A stretch of DNA of 64,000 nt, taken from NCBI RefSeq assembly GCF_002251435.1, contig NZ_NPJI01000090.1, positions 152,263 through 216,262 of the forward strand. Reading direction: 5' to 3'. Position numbers and translations under genes: made by a program. Position 1 is the stretch's first letter. Every line of letters begins with the position of its first letter. This DNA is from Prevotella sp. P2-180 (GTDB lineage Bacteria; Bacteroidota; Bacteroidia; Bacteroidales; Bacteroidaceae). The notes beneath the pieces were generated by a model. It was given only the letters and a program-made list of their open reading frames with translations. It searched no databases and was not told the DNA's origin. This document shows, in pieces, positions 9,287 to 17,176 of the stretch.

Positions 9287-11655
9287 CGTCCGTTCACCAT
9301 TATAATCTTGTTTTTCCAAATATATGCTCCTGGGCGCAGACCTTTAGTGTTGGTGGCATTCTTCCTTACTGTCACTCCCGAAAGCGTCAAAATGTCTGAA
9401 GCCTTGGTTTCGTCGCAACTTACCCCGCCCACCGACGTATCGTCTTTAAGTATAGCCTCAATGGTGGTGGATGTTGCATTGGTCATGGTAAAGGTGTAAC
9501 TCTCGCCATCCACCTCTTTGGTCTCCTTTTTAGTTCCCGTCACAGTGGTCACTGTCCATCCTTTCACCCTTTCAGCATTACCTTCCACAGTAAGTTCCTT
9601 TCCAGTATAGTATTTTCCGTCGAATATTGGTCGGCTAAGCTCTATACCGTTCATCTTAATAGTTACTCCCTCAAGTTCTGTTTCATCTGTATTGCTGTTC
9701 ACCTTAAGTACCGAAGGCTTGCCTGCTCCATAATAGTCGGCCACCATATCATAGAAATAGTTGGCACGCTTTGCTATGAAGCTGCGGGCTGAAGAAAGTT
9801 CATCAGAATAGTTTGGCCACCACTGGTTGAAGAGTTTCCTGTGATTAGGATATTCATATTTTATCATCTCATACATAGGATCCCATACTTCTCTCGTGCC
9901 ACGCTCGTTAAGGAAGTCTCCCATATATATGGCGGCCCTGTCGAGGAATTCACGCTTGAAGTCGTCGGTTTTCATTAACTTACGAAACAGCAAAGTATGT
10001 TCTGGCTGGTTAGCCCATGCTGTATTAGAGTCATATTTGTTGTCGTTCACCCATTTTATTGTGTTGTAGTCTGGCTGTGTACCATAGAGACCTAGTCCGA
10101 AGTCGGTGTCTTTCATTATCCAGCGCCATCGTCCATCCTCAGTGCGTGGTCTCCACATCACAATATTGTTTCCCGGGAAGTCACGATTGTTGAAGAAGAG
10201 GTTAGTGAGCATGAGGTTAAGGAATTCTGTAGTGTCCATCCATTTCTCGTATTCCTCTCTCGAGTGTCCATTTTCTTTGTAGAATTCCTTGAAGGCATTG
10301 TAGTTTTCCATGTCTCCTTCTTTCAGCTCATACCAGTTTTCTATCATGTCGATGTCTTCCAGCCCATCATAGTTGCTGTATATATTGTCTTCGTTGCTTC
10401 TCTCTCGTATGTTTAGCATTCCCTTGTATTCACCGTTTATATATACTATAGCTGGATGCCATGCCTGCCAGTCAAGGTCCACATGCTGTGCCACGGTACG
10501 CTGGATTATTGCGTCGCGCATGTAGAGATAGTCAAAGTCGTTGCCAGCATTACGAAGGGCAAGCGACTTGAAATCGGTAATGCCTGGACGCTGGTCTGGG
10601 AAGAACTCGTATTTGAAACGTTTCTCTCCAAAGCGCTTGTTGGCATATATGGCAAGCGACTTCAGTGCGGCCGATCTTGTGGCTCCTCCCATCACTCTTG
10701 TCTCACAAAGCTGGTTCAGCTCGCTGTCGGTACTGGCTGAAGTGAAGAATTCGAGGTTTATAGGCCTACGCCAGTCGTACTCATAGTTTTTTTTGCCACT
10801 GCTATAGCTTCCGTCCACATATATTCCTATCTTAGAATCATAAAAATATTTTTTGTCTGTAACTATAGATATTACAGGCAACGTAAGTCTTCGTGGAAAG
10901 AATATGTAGGAATGGGTGGTGGAGCGGGGCGAGAGTTTGTCGTCGGCAAAAAGTTTCGCGCGCACCACTGTAGTTTTCGATATTGTTATAGGGTTTACAT
11001 ATTTTTTGCTACTACTTGTAGGTTCCGTTCCGTCTGTAGTATACCTTATCTCCGCTCCTTCCGTTCCTTCGGGCAGTGAGAGCTGCAAGGCGTAGAGCGT
11101 TCCGTTTTCCATCACACATCCTTTCTTGCTGAATACAGGTTCTCCAAGCACGTCTTTCAGTGTCTTTCCACAGTTGGTCTTTCCAGGAGTAGGTTGTGCC
11201 TGATAGCCCCAATCAGCAGCTCCGTCAGTCTTTCGTCCGTAAGCAATATTTGGTGCTGGCTGCTTTTTCAGACCCTCTATCTTGTCTGCCAGCGTATTGT
11301 TGTAATATAGATAAACTGCACATCCCTTTCCCGACTCTAATCTGAACGGAGTATGCAGTCCTTTCTCCTCTTTGTCACAGTACACCATGACATATTCTCC
11401 AGGCTTCACTATTCTCGACGGCAGTATCCATGCAGTTTCGTCATTATCTTTGTCGTTGATGGAATAATGCGAAAGATTCACCTTCTCACTACCGGCATTA
11501 TACAATTCTACCCACGAATCGGGAAATTCGTTGATATCGTCCATAACGCAATCGATGTTCGACTGCATTATCTCGTTAATCACTAATTGTGCCTGGGCAG
11601 TATTACACATTCCTGCAGCAAGCATAGTGGCAATGGCAGTATTTCTCAACTTCAT
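9283..11655 (-). CDS. Secreted CotH kinase family protein with lamin-tail domain
   Basis: This 790-aa protein begins with a signal peptide (cleavage probably after AQA, residues 21-23). Next is a lamin-tail-like domain (VINEIMQSNIDCVMDD, then WVELYNAGSEKVNLSHYSI). A chitobiase C-terminal-like beta domain follows (AEIRYTTDGTEPTSSSKKY, about residue 205). The CotH kinase-like fold is at about 275-640 (LPVISIVTDKKYF, MRDAIIQRTVAQHVDLDWQ, WIMKDTDFGLGLYG). Bacillus CotH phosphorylates spore-coat proteins; the substrate here is unknown. A -7 box TAATTTTG is at 11709-11702. The short C-terminal GLRPGAYIWKNKIIMVNGR resembles sorting-type tails, but I do not claim type IX secretion. Confidence 0.82.
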   Translation of the reverse strand: MKLRNTAIATMLAAGMCNTAQAQLVINEIMQSNIDCVMDDINEFPDSWVELYNAGSEKVNLSHYSINDKDNDETAWILPSRIVKPGEYVMVYCDKEEKGLHTPFRLESGKGCAVYLYYNNTLADKIEGLKKQPAPNIAYGRKTDGAADWGYQAQPTPGKTNCGKTLKDVLGEPVFSKKGCVMENGTLYALQLSLPEGTEGAEIRYTTDGTEPTSSSKKYVNPITISKTTVVRAKLFADDKLSPRSTTHSYIFFPRRLTLPVISIVTDKKYFYDSKIGIYVDGSYSSGKKNYEYDWRRPINLEFFTSASTDSELNQLCETRVMGGATRSAALKSLAIYANKRFGEKRFKYEFFPDQRPGITDFKSLALRNAGNDFDYLYMRDAIIQRTVAQHVDLDWQAWHPAIVYINGEYKGMLNIRERSNEDNIYSNYDGLEDIDMIENWYELKEGDMENYNAFKEFYKENGHSREEYEKWMDTTEFLNLMLTNLFFNNRDFPGNNIVMWRPRTEDGRWRWIMKDTDFGLGLYGTQPDYNTIKWVNDNKYDSNTAWANQPEHTLLFRKLMKTDDFKREFLDRAAIYMGDFLNERGTREVWDPMYEMIKYEYPNHRKLFNQWWPNYSDELSSARSFIAKRANYFYDMVADYYGAGKPSVLKVNSNTDETELEGVTIKMNGIELSRPIFDGKYYTGKELTVEGNAERVKGWTVTTVTGTKKETKEVDGESYTFTMTNATSTTIEAILKDDTSVGGVSCDETKASDILTLSGVTVRKNATNTKGLRPGAYIWKNKIIMVNGR

Positions 11656-11699
11656 AAATTTAATTATTAAAAAAATAAATAGGTTATTTGGTTCAATGC

Positions 11700-12120
11700 T
11701 GCAAAATTAATAATAAGTATCGAAATATCCAAGGAAAATGTGGAAAAAGTGTTGATAACCCCGTGAATAACCCTGTTGATAACCTGTGTAGACTTATCCA
11801 CATATTCACACCAAGAGGCTTAGAAAGCATGATTATTGGGTTATCAACATGGTTATTAGAAAGTTTTTTGTGAGATTTCAACAGATTTTTGATGAAAAAA
11901 GATATAAACTTATTAATTTTGCACCGAAATAGCAAATTGTGGATAACTCATAGACTTCTCTATGTGTCAGACATATAGTTTCAACACTATGTGTAGATAA
12001 CTCTTCATCACGTGTTGACAACAAATTATGCAAGAAAACATGGAAATAGTTTTTCACATATTCACACCATATCATACTTAAAATTTTATTTTTAAAAAAA
12101 GAAAAAAGAAAAGATAATAA
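11700..12120. other. Candidate chromosomal replication origin (oriC): DnaA-box cluster with AT-rich stretch
   Basis: The gene-free spacer between the CotH gene and nadA holds two perfect DnaA boxes: TTATCCACA at 11794-11802 (plus) and its complement TGTGGATAA at 11938-11946 (minus). Three TTATCAACA boxes, one mismatch each, are at 11750-11758 and 11774-11782 (minus) and 11841-11849 (plus). A TTATCTACA-type box is at 11992-12000 (minus) and a weaker one at 12013-12021. The 15-mer CACATATTCACACCA occurs at 11799-11813 and again at 12055-12069. An A/T run at 12070-12130 could be the unwinding element. Against it, the large gene runs on both sides point toward this site. Confidence 0.6.
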
Positions 12121-12133
12121 AAATAATATTGTG

Positions 12134-13126
12134 ATGATAAAAGAAGAATGGAAACAAAAAGGGTTTATTGACGAACCTGTAGCTGAGGGTATCGACCTGA
12201 AAGCTGAAATAAGGCGAATGTGCAAGGAGAAAAACGCTGTCATTCTCGCCCACTATTACACGCGTGGAGAAATACAGGAAGTGGCCGACTTCATAGGCGA
12301 CTCACTGGCCTTGGCGAGAAAGGCTGCCGATACCGACGCAAAGATAATACTTATGTGTGGAGTTCATTTCATGGCCGAGACTTGCAAGATTCTCAGTCCT
12401 TCGAAACTCGTGCTTGCTCCCGACATCAATGCCGGTTGCTCACTTGCCGACTCTTGCCGTGCCGAAGACTTGCGCAAGTATAAGGAAGAGCATCCTGGCT
12501 ACAAGGTGGTAAGCTATGTAAACACCACGGCTGCCGTGAAGGCTCTCACTGATGTTGTGGTGACAAGTGGAAATGCCGAGAAGATTGTGGCATCGTTTCC
12601 GCAAGACGAGAAGATGATATTTGGTCCAGACTACAACCTGGGTTCATATATAAATAGTGTCACTGGCCGCAATATGTTGCTTTGGCAGGGAGGATGCCAT
12701 GTGCATGAGCGTTTTTCAGTGGCTGAGATTGCCCGACTTAAGCAGGAGCATCCCGAGGCCTTGGTGCTTGCCCATCCTGAATGTAAGGGACCGGTGCTTG
12801 CTGCTGCTGACGTGGTAGGCTCCACCGCTGTGCTTCTGAAGTATGCTGTGGAGAATCCTGACAAAGAGTATATCGTTGCCACCGAAGCCGGCATACTCCA
12901 CGAGATGGAGCGTTGCTGTCCCGACACCAAGTTCTATCCGGTGCCGCCGGAAGTGAGCGAGGGTGGGGCAGGGTGCAGCTGCAACGAGTGCGACTACATG
13001 AAGATGAACACTCTTCTGAAGATGTACAACGCACTGAAGTATGAATGGCCATCGGTGGATGTTGATCCGGAAGTGGCTCGCGAGGCAGTGAAACCTATAG
13101 AGCGTATGCTTGAGCTGAGCAAATAA
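12134..13126 (+). CDS. nadA: Quinolinate synthase NadA
   Basis: NadA is a [4Fe-4S] enzyme that condenses iminoaspartate with dihydroxyacetone phosphate to give quinolinate, the NAD precursor. The protein is 330 aa. It has the substrate motif HYYTRGEIQEVADFIGDS near residue 40. The three cluster-ligand regions are MCGVHFMAETCK, PECKGP and the C-terminal CSCNECDYMKM. A GTG directly before the ATG (12131) is an alternative start. nadB and nadC are not adjacent. The upstream spacer is the candidate oriC. Confidence 0.95.
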   Translation: MIKEEWKQKGFIDEPVAEGIDLKAEIRRMCKEKNAVILAHYYTRGEIQEVADFIGDSLALARKAADTDAKIILMCGVHFMAETCKILSPSKLVLAPDINAGCSLADSCRAEDLRKYKEEHPGYKVVSYVNTTAAVKALTDVVVTSGNAEKIVASFPQDEKMIFGPDYNLGSYINSVTGRNMLLWQGGCHVHERFSVAEIARLKQEHPEALVLAHPECKGPVLAAADVVGSTAVLLKYAVENPDKEYIVATEAGILHEMERCCPDTKFYPVPPEVSEGGAGCSCNECDYMKMNTLLKMYNALKYEWPSVDVDPEVAREAVKPIERMLELSK

Positions 13127-13134
13127 AAATAAAG

Positions 13135-13169
13135 CGATGCGGGAAACTATTCTCAGGTTTCCCGCATCG
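13135..13169 (-). terminator. Stem-loop downstream of nadA, T-tract on the minus strand
   Basis: A perfect 13-bp stem pairs CGATGCGGGAAAC (13135-13147) with GTTTCCCGCATCG (13157-13169) around a 9-nt loop. The run of Ts (CTTTATTTTTATTT) is on the minus strand, so as an intrinsic terminator it would stop leftward transcription arriving from the HD-domain gene. On the plus strand it may stabilise the nadA 3' end. Confidence 0.6.
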
Positions 13170-13437
13170 TTGTGAATACCTAATTACCTTATCTCCTTAC
13201 GTGAAAAGTTTAATTTTATCTGTCATCTGTCACCATTCTGTTCTAATATATTAATATACAATAGTTTAATGCGGTGACAGACAGGTGACAGACGATTTCC
13301 TCTGTCACCAACATAATTAATCAATAACGGGCTGTATCACGACCGTTCCACAGTTGGTATCACGACTGTTCCACAGTTATGGAACACTTGTTACACCAGT
13401 CATGGAACGACCGTCCCAACAGCTGTTCAAAATTCCA
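13170..13437. repeat. Repeat-rich spacer without a gene
   Basis: No gene is visible. The stretch contains words of the type GGTGACAGAC in both orientations (around 13215-13315), able to form nested hairpins. It also holds an imperfect tandem duplication, TATCACGACCGTTCCACAGT at 13335-13354 and TATCACGACTGTTCCACAGT at 13358-13377, followed by an inverted GGAAC/GTTCC pattern up to about 13415. It lies between the nadA stem-loop and a gene fragment. Confidence 0.6.
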
Positions 13438-13490
13438 GCAATACAGACGTATCATCTGCTCCACCACTGCCTTCTCTTACTCTATACGAG
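13438..13490 (-). pseudogene. 53-bp copy of the start of the YgbA-like gene
   Basis: This segment matches 15988-16040, the first codons of the intact nitrous oxide-stimulated promoter family gene, at a constant offset of 2550 bp with only four mismatches in 53. The flanks do not match and the start codon is not preserved, so it is a fragment and not a gene. It points to a partial duplication or recombination around the HD/DUF1349/carbonic anhydrase block. Confidence 0.75.
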
Positions 13491-13504
13491 TATTATTTAT
13501 TGTA

Positions 13505-14005
13505 TTATCCATTTATACCATACATTGTTTCAAGTATTCTTATTCCGCTCTCTGTCCGGAAGATGTTCTTGCGAACAGCACGTATGGCATTCGGGGATTC
13601 TTCGTCCTCAAACAGATTTACAAGTAAGTCTGCCTCAATTAGTATCTGATAATCCAAATCTTCGCATATATGGTAAGTGTGATGATGGCCGACGAGCCAA
13701 CAGATGCGTTCAATCTGACGGTCGGTAAAACCGCCGAGTCGCGTTAGCATCTCACGGGCTACGGCAGGACCTTCCTGTTCTTGAAGTTTGCCGTTCTGAT
13801 GTCCATATTTCTTTTCACTCGCCCTTATTCCAATGTCATGAACGAGGGCTGCGCTTTCAAGTATGAACAGCGTATCCTCGTCCAGCCCCTCGCATTTGCC
13901 GATCATCGAGGCGTAGGCATGAACTTTAGTAGTATGCTGTATGCGTTTCGGGTCGCCATTGTTATAGTCAATCATGGCGAGAGCCAATTCTTCAATTTTA
14001 TTCAT
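13505..14005 (-). CDS. HD domain-containing protein (putative phosphohydrolase)
   Basis: This 166-aa protein has the HD-superfamily metal-binding pattern: His in QHTTKVHAYA (about residues 23-32), the HD pair in AALVHDIGIR (about 52-61), then VGHHHTYH (about 106-113) and Asp in IEADLLVN. Such proteins hydrolyse phosphate esters, often of nucleotides; the substrate is not known. The start is the ATG at 14005 (MNKIEELALAMID). The open frame runs further upstream but into the next gene, which ends at 14020. Confidence 0.8.
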   Translation of the reverse strand: MNKIEELALAMIDYNNGDPKRIQHTTKVHAYASMIGKCEGLDEDTLFILESAALVHDIGIRASEKKYGHQNGKLQEQEGPAVAREMLTRLGGFTDRQIERICWLVGHHHTYHICEDLDYQILIEADLLVNLFEDEESPNAIRAVRKNIFRTESGIRILETMYGING

Positions 14006-14019
14006 CTTCAAATCTTTAT

Positions 14020-14730
14020 TCAATCCGGTTGTTGTCCATCGTGGGCTTTCCATGCACATTCTGTCAGCTTCATGTCGGTGAAGATTGCCTTGAAAGACGA
14101 CTGTTCCGGAGAGCAGGCGTATATGCCAAACCGAATTTTGCCTCCACCCTGATGCATGTGGCATACTCGCATCTGTGTGAAGCGCACTCCGTCTTGAGAG
14201 CACTCGATGCAATAGTCGTCCTCTCTGCGCGAGAGCCTGTACCACATTGTCTTTACTTGGGCGGGAATGGCAGTTGTCGCCCAATCAGAATATCCGTTGT
14301 TGGTCACTACGCTTCCCAAATGCTGAAACTCTTCGTTTTCATACTCTACACTGCCCTTTAGCCAGTTGTCGCTGTCGAGGTAAAGGACTATGCCACATTG
14401 GTCGAAGCGATGGTGGCTTTCAGTGAAATCGGTCTTCACGATGAAACTGAAAAATTTCTCCTCTGTCTCCATCTGGAAAACAGGTGCGTTGTCGTTGCGG
14501 AAATGATAATAGGTGCGTTGCCAAAGGTCGGTGCAAGGTTTGGTTACCACCTCGATGGTGTCGCCCTTGATGACGCAACTCTCTGGTTGTCGTGTCCATT
14601 TGAAATTGTTAATGTCCAGAGTTGTTGTGAATGCCTTATCCGAACGAACTACATTGGTGTCGGCATTTGCCTGGCAAGGAAACAGGCCCGACAGCATAGC
14701 AAAGATGCCCATGGTTATCAGTTTTTTCAT
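14020..14730 (-). CDS. Secreted DUF1349 domain-containing protein
   Basis: This 236-aa protein has a signal peptide (about residues 1-23, ending AQAs-like at QANA) and then a concanavalin-like beta domain of the DUF1349 type, with conserved stretches FSFIVKTDF, CGIVLYLDSDNWLKGSVEYE and MWYRLSRREDDY. Family members are small lectin/glucanase-like folds with no firm function. A -7 box TAACTTTG sits at 14779-14772. It is 14 bp upstream of the HD gene and probably cotranscribed with it. Confidence 0.72.
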   Translation of the reverse strand: MKKLITMGIFAMLSGLFPCQANADTNVVRSDKAFTTTLDINNFKWTRQPESCVIKGDTIEVVTKPCTDLWQRTYYHFRNDNAPVFQMETEEKFFSFIVKTDFTESHHRFDQCGIVLYLDSDNWLKGSVEYENEEFQHLGSVVTNNGYSDWATTAIPAQVKTMWYRLSRREDDYCIECSQDGVRFTQMRVCHMHQGGGKIRFGIYACSPEQSSFKAIFTDMKLTECAWKAHDGQQPD

Positions 14731-14829
14731 TGTTGTGTAATATTCTTATTATCCTTTTTTATATATGTGTGCAAAGTTACAATAGATTCGTCAAAAACCA
14801 TGCAAAAAAAAGCGTTTTTTTTTGTTTTG

Positions 14830-14861
14830 TTTGGCGATATGGCATCTTTTCTGTAATTTTG
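14830..14861 (+). promoter_or_regulatory. Promoter of the carbonic anhydrase gene
   Basis: TTTG at 14830-14833 and TAATTTTG at 14854-14861, spaced 20 bp, match the Bacteroidota consensus. The start codon is about 76 bp downstream. Confidence 0.6.
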
Positions 14862-14937
14862 TCGCAGTTTTTGCGAAGATAACAGAATGTGATGGCAAGA
14901 AACTTGAATAAAGAATGTATAAAAAAGGATTACGGAT

Positions 14938-15486
14938 ATGATTGACGAGATTATAGAATTTAACAAGACGTTCGTAGCGGAGAAGGGCTACGAGAAATAT
15001 ATCACAGACAAGTATCCTGACAAGAAATTGGCAGTGTTGTCTTGTATGGACACCCGACTGACCGAACTTCTTCCTGCAGCGCTTGGATTGAAGAACGGCG
15101 ATGCAAAGATAATAAAGAATGCAGGAGGACTGGTTATTTCGGCTTTCGACTCAGCCATGCGCAGCCTGATTGTTGCCATCTATGAGTTGGGAGTGGAGGA
15201 AATAATGGTTGTCGCCCATTCTCATTGCGGAGCCTGTCACATGAGTTTCGACCATTTCCGCCATGAAATGATAGCCCGTGGAGTGACTGACGAAACACTT
15301 GGCACCATCGAAAAATGCGGAATAGACTTGCATCACTGGCTTGAGGGATTCAAAGACACTCCCACATCGGTGAAAAAGACAGTGGAGACAATCAAGACCC
15401 ATCCGCTTGTGCCAAAGGACATTGCGGTTCGTGGATTTATCATTGATTCTGAAACAGGAGAGTTGGAGGAAGTTTTGAAGAGTTGA
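14938..15486 (+). CDS. Beta-class carbonic anhydrase
   Basis: The enzyme interconverts CO2 and bicarbonate. The 182-aa protein shows the beta-class zinc site: Cys with the Asp-Arg dyad in SCMDTRL (about residues 35-41), then HSHCGAC (about 96-102) supplying His and the second Cys. The relatively short, bacterial form ends at SETGELEEVLKS. The start ATG at 14938 is preceded by an AAAAGGAT-type ribosome site. It stands alone, convergent with the DUF4250 gene. Confidence 0.92.
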   Translation: MIDEIIEFNKTFVAEKGYEKYITDKYPDKKLAVLSCMDTRLTELLPAALGLKNGDAKIIKNAGGLVISAFDSAMRSLIVAIYELGVEEIMVVAHSHCGACHMSFDHFRHEMIARGVTDETLGTIEKCGIDLHHWLEGFKDTPTSVKKTVETIKTHPLVPKDIAVRGFIIDSETGELEEVLKS

Positions 15487-15503
15487 CAAATCAGATCGTC
15501 TCT

Positions 15504-15710
15504 CTACAAAGATTCATCATAGCCAACCGGTCGCATTTGTTTTTGCACTTCGCTATATACATAGCCGTAGTGTTTGAGATATTGTTTTATTTCCTGCGGT
15601 TCGCGCCCAAAGGCATAGCAGAGGGATTCAAGTGAGTCGTACTCTTCATCTCTCAGAAGCATGTTGATGCTCGACACGAGTATGTGTGGATCTTGTGGCA
15701 GATATTCCAT
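15504..15710 (-). CDS. DUF4250 domain-containing small protein
   Basis: This 68-aa protein matches the pattern of DUF4250: LPQDPHILVSSINMLLRDEE followed by a helix-turn-like SLESLCYAFGREPQEIKQYL. Its function is unknown; the second half resembles a small helical DNA-binding fold, which is inference. It is the last gene of a minus-strand operon (SDR, GNAT, YgbA-like, DUF4250), 13 bp after the YgbA-like gene. Confidence 0.75.
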   Translation of the reverse strand: MEYLPQDPHILVSSINMLLRDEEYDSLESLCYAFGREPQEIKQYLKHYGYVYSEVQKQMRPVGYDESL

Positions 15711-15723
15711 AATAATGTGACTT

Positions 15724-16050
15724 TTATGGGTTCAACAGTTTTGAGTAAGCCATCTCACGATACAGATGCCTTAGGGCAGCAATGGGATGATAGATAATCA
15801 TTCTTGGTCCCGACCATCGCATTACCATTTTGATACGCTCTTTCATCTCTGGTCGATAGCAATGCACAGGACATTTCTTGCAGGTTGGCTTATACTCACC
15901 ATATCGGCATCTGTCAAGTCGTCTGAGGGCATAGTCCAACAGCTCCTTGCAGTTTGGGCATAGTTTGTCGTTGCCTTCGCGCTTCAGGCAATACAGGCGT
16001 ATCATCTGCTCCACCACCGCCTTTTCTTCCTCTATACGAGTGTGTTTCAT
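15724..16050 (-). CDS. Nitrous oxide-stimulated promoter family protein (YgbA-like)
   Basis: This 108-aa protein has a cysteine-rich core (CPNCKELLDYA, CRYGEYKPTCKKCPVHCYRP) typical of the YgbA/PF11756 family. In E. coli ygbA belongs to the NO-responsive NsrR regulon, so a role in nitrosative stress is plausible, with the cysteines perhaps binding metal. The ATG at 16050 is 3 bp after the stop of the GNAT gene. A 53-bp fragment of this gene's start is found at 13438-13490. Confidence 0.8.
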   Translation of the reverse strand: MKHTRIEEEKAVVEQMIRLYCLKREGNDKLCPNCKELLDYALRRLDRCRYGEYKPTCKKCPVHCYRPEMKERIKMVMRWSGPRMIIYHPIAALRHLYREMAYSKLLNP

Positions 16051-16053
16051 TTG

Positions 16054-16437
16054 TCAATCTTTATATTCCATAAGTATGTCGCAACGCTCGTAGGCATTGC
16101 CTTGTAAATCCATAACGGCCTTGCCTAACTGATGGCCTATGTGCTTGCCTTGATGATGATGAGAAACTGCCATTTTGGCCAGTTCATAGGATTGCTTCTC
16201 AGGGTGATGTTTCAGAGCGCAACAGCCTACTACCTCACCATCGTCAGTGATGGCAAGAAAAATCTGTCCGCCTTTTTCCACTATATCGTCAACATGCGAG
16301 AAAGTCTCAATATCAGAGGCTTCAATCTTGAGGTATGACTCTATCCACTCCCTGTTTAGGCGAATGAAATCATTTCTGTATTCCGACTTATAGGTTTCGA
16401 TGCGTACTCTTGTGGGCGAAGAAAATACTTCTTTCAT
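16054..16437 (-). CDS. GNAT N-acetyltransferase with an apparent internal deletion
   Basis: This 127-aa protein has the front half of a GNAT acetyltransferase: EVVGCCALKHHP, then the acetyl-CoA loop region ELAKMAVSHHHQGKHIGHQLGKAV. The C-terminal tail AYERCDILMEYKD is also typical of the family. The stretch normally between them (motif B, with an N/A..LY.K.GF-like segment of roughly 30-35 residues) is missing, and the reading frame is kept. It is probably a shortened and possibly inactive enzyme. The start at 16437 makes an ATGA overlap with the SDR stop; an upstream ATG at 16458 is less likely. Confidence 0.72.
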   Translation of the reverse strand: MKEVFSSPTRVRIETYKSEYRNDFIRLNREWIESYLKIEASDIETFSHVDDIVEKGGQIFLAITDDGEVVGCCALKHHPEKQSYELAKMAVSHHHQGKHIGHQLGKAVMDLQGNAYERCDILMEYKD

Positions 16438-17174
16438 TTTACTTTCATTTTTATCCAAATTGACCGCGGAATCATCTGCCAGAAGAAGACAAGCAGACGA
16501 TAGAGCCAGTTGATGGTGATTACTTGTTTGCGCCTCTCTATTCCATCCACTATACTTACGGCAACCTTTCTTGCGTCGAGTTGCATGGGGAAATTGCTGC
16601 CCTCAATCAATGGTGTCTTGACAAATCCGGGTCGTATATCCGTGATGTGAATATTGCGTATTTTTCTGATACTCGTCAATTGGCACAGACATTCGAGATA
16701 ATGGCTGGTGAATCGTTTTGAGGCGGAATATGCCGGTGCGGCTCCGAGGCCTTTTGTTCGTGATATGGAACTGATGACAGCTATTTGTCCATCCGTTTCG
16801 GGACGCTGTTCAAAATAGCGGAAGGCTTCGCCTACAAGTTTTGCCATACCAAGACAGTCGGTTTCGATGGTGGTCAACTCCTTGTTGGCTTCAAGAGCCG
16901 TATTCTGGTATCCTATGCCAGAACTATGGAAATACAAGTCCATGCCTCCCAACTTGCCGATGAGTTTGTGCAGACCGTCAACAGCCTCAGGGGTATTGAC
17001 ATCAATCACCTCGTATGCCACGACACCGTCTATTTCGCCCGACATTTTTGCGAGAATGTCTTCCCGTCTTCCAGCCACACCGATGCGCCATCCCCGCCTT
17101 GCAAGGATTAGTGTCACCTCATAGCCAATGCCCGAGGTGGCTCCCATCACGATAGCTGATTGTTTGTTATCCAT
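16434..17174 (-). CDS. SDR family NAD(P)-dependent oxidoreductase
   Basis: This 246-aa short-chain dehydrogenase/reductase has the nucleotide-binding motif GATSGIGY (residues 11-18), an Arg-containing second strand (GRRED) favouring NADP(H), catalytic Ser in ISSISRTKG, and the YSASK active-site motif. The C-terminal segment is hydrophobic (ITINWLYRLLVFFWQMIP), suggesting membrane association. The substrate is unknown. The ATG at 17174 lies 2 bp after the stop of a small repeat-containing leader ORF. It is the first gene of the SDR-GNAT-YgbA-DUF4250 operon. Confidence 0.85.
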   Translation of the reverse strand: MDNKQSAIVMGATSGIGYEVTLILARRGWRIGVAGRREDILAKMSGEIDGVVAYEVIDVNTPEAVDGLHKLIGKLGGMDLYFHSSGIGYQNTALEANKELTTIETDCLGMAKLVGEAFRYFEQRPETDGQIAVISSISRTKGLGAAPAYSASKRFTSHYLECLCQLTSIRKIRNIHITDIRPGFVKTPLIEGSNFPMQLDARKVAVSIVDGIERRKQVITINWLYRLLVFFWQMIPRSIWIKMKVK

Positions 17175-17176
17175 AA

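Noticed and set aside
9283..11655. Type IX secretion sorting domain on the CotH protein
   Set aside because: The C-terminal tail is suggestive but lacks a clear full-length sorting domain, and no secretion-system gene is in the window.
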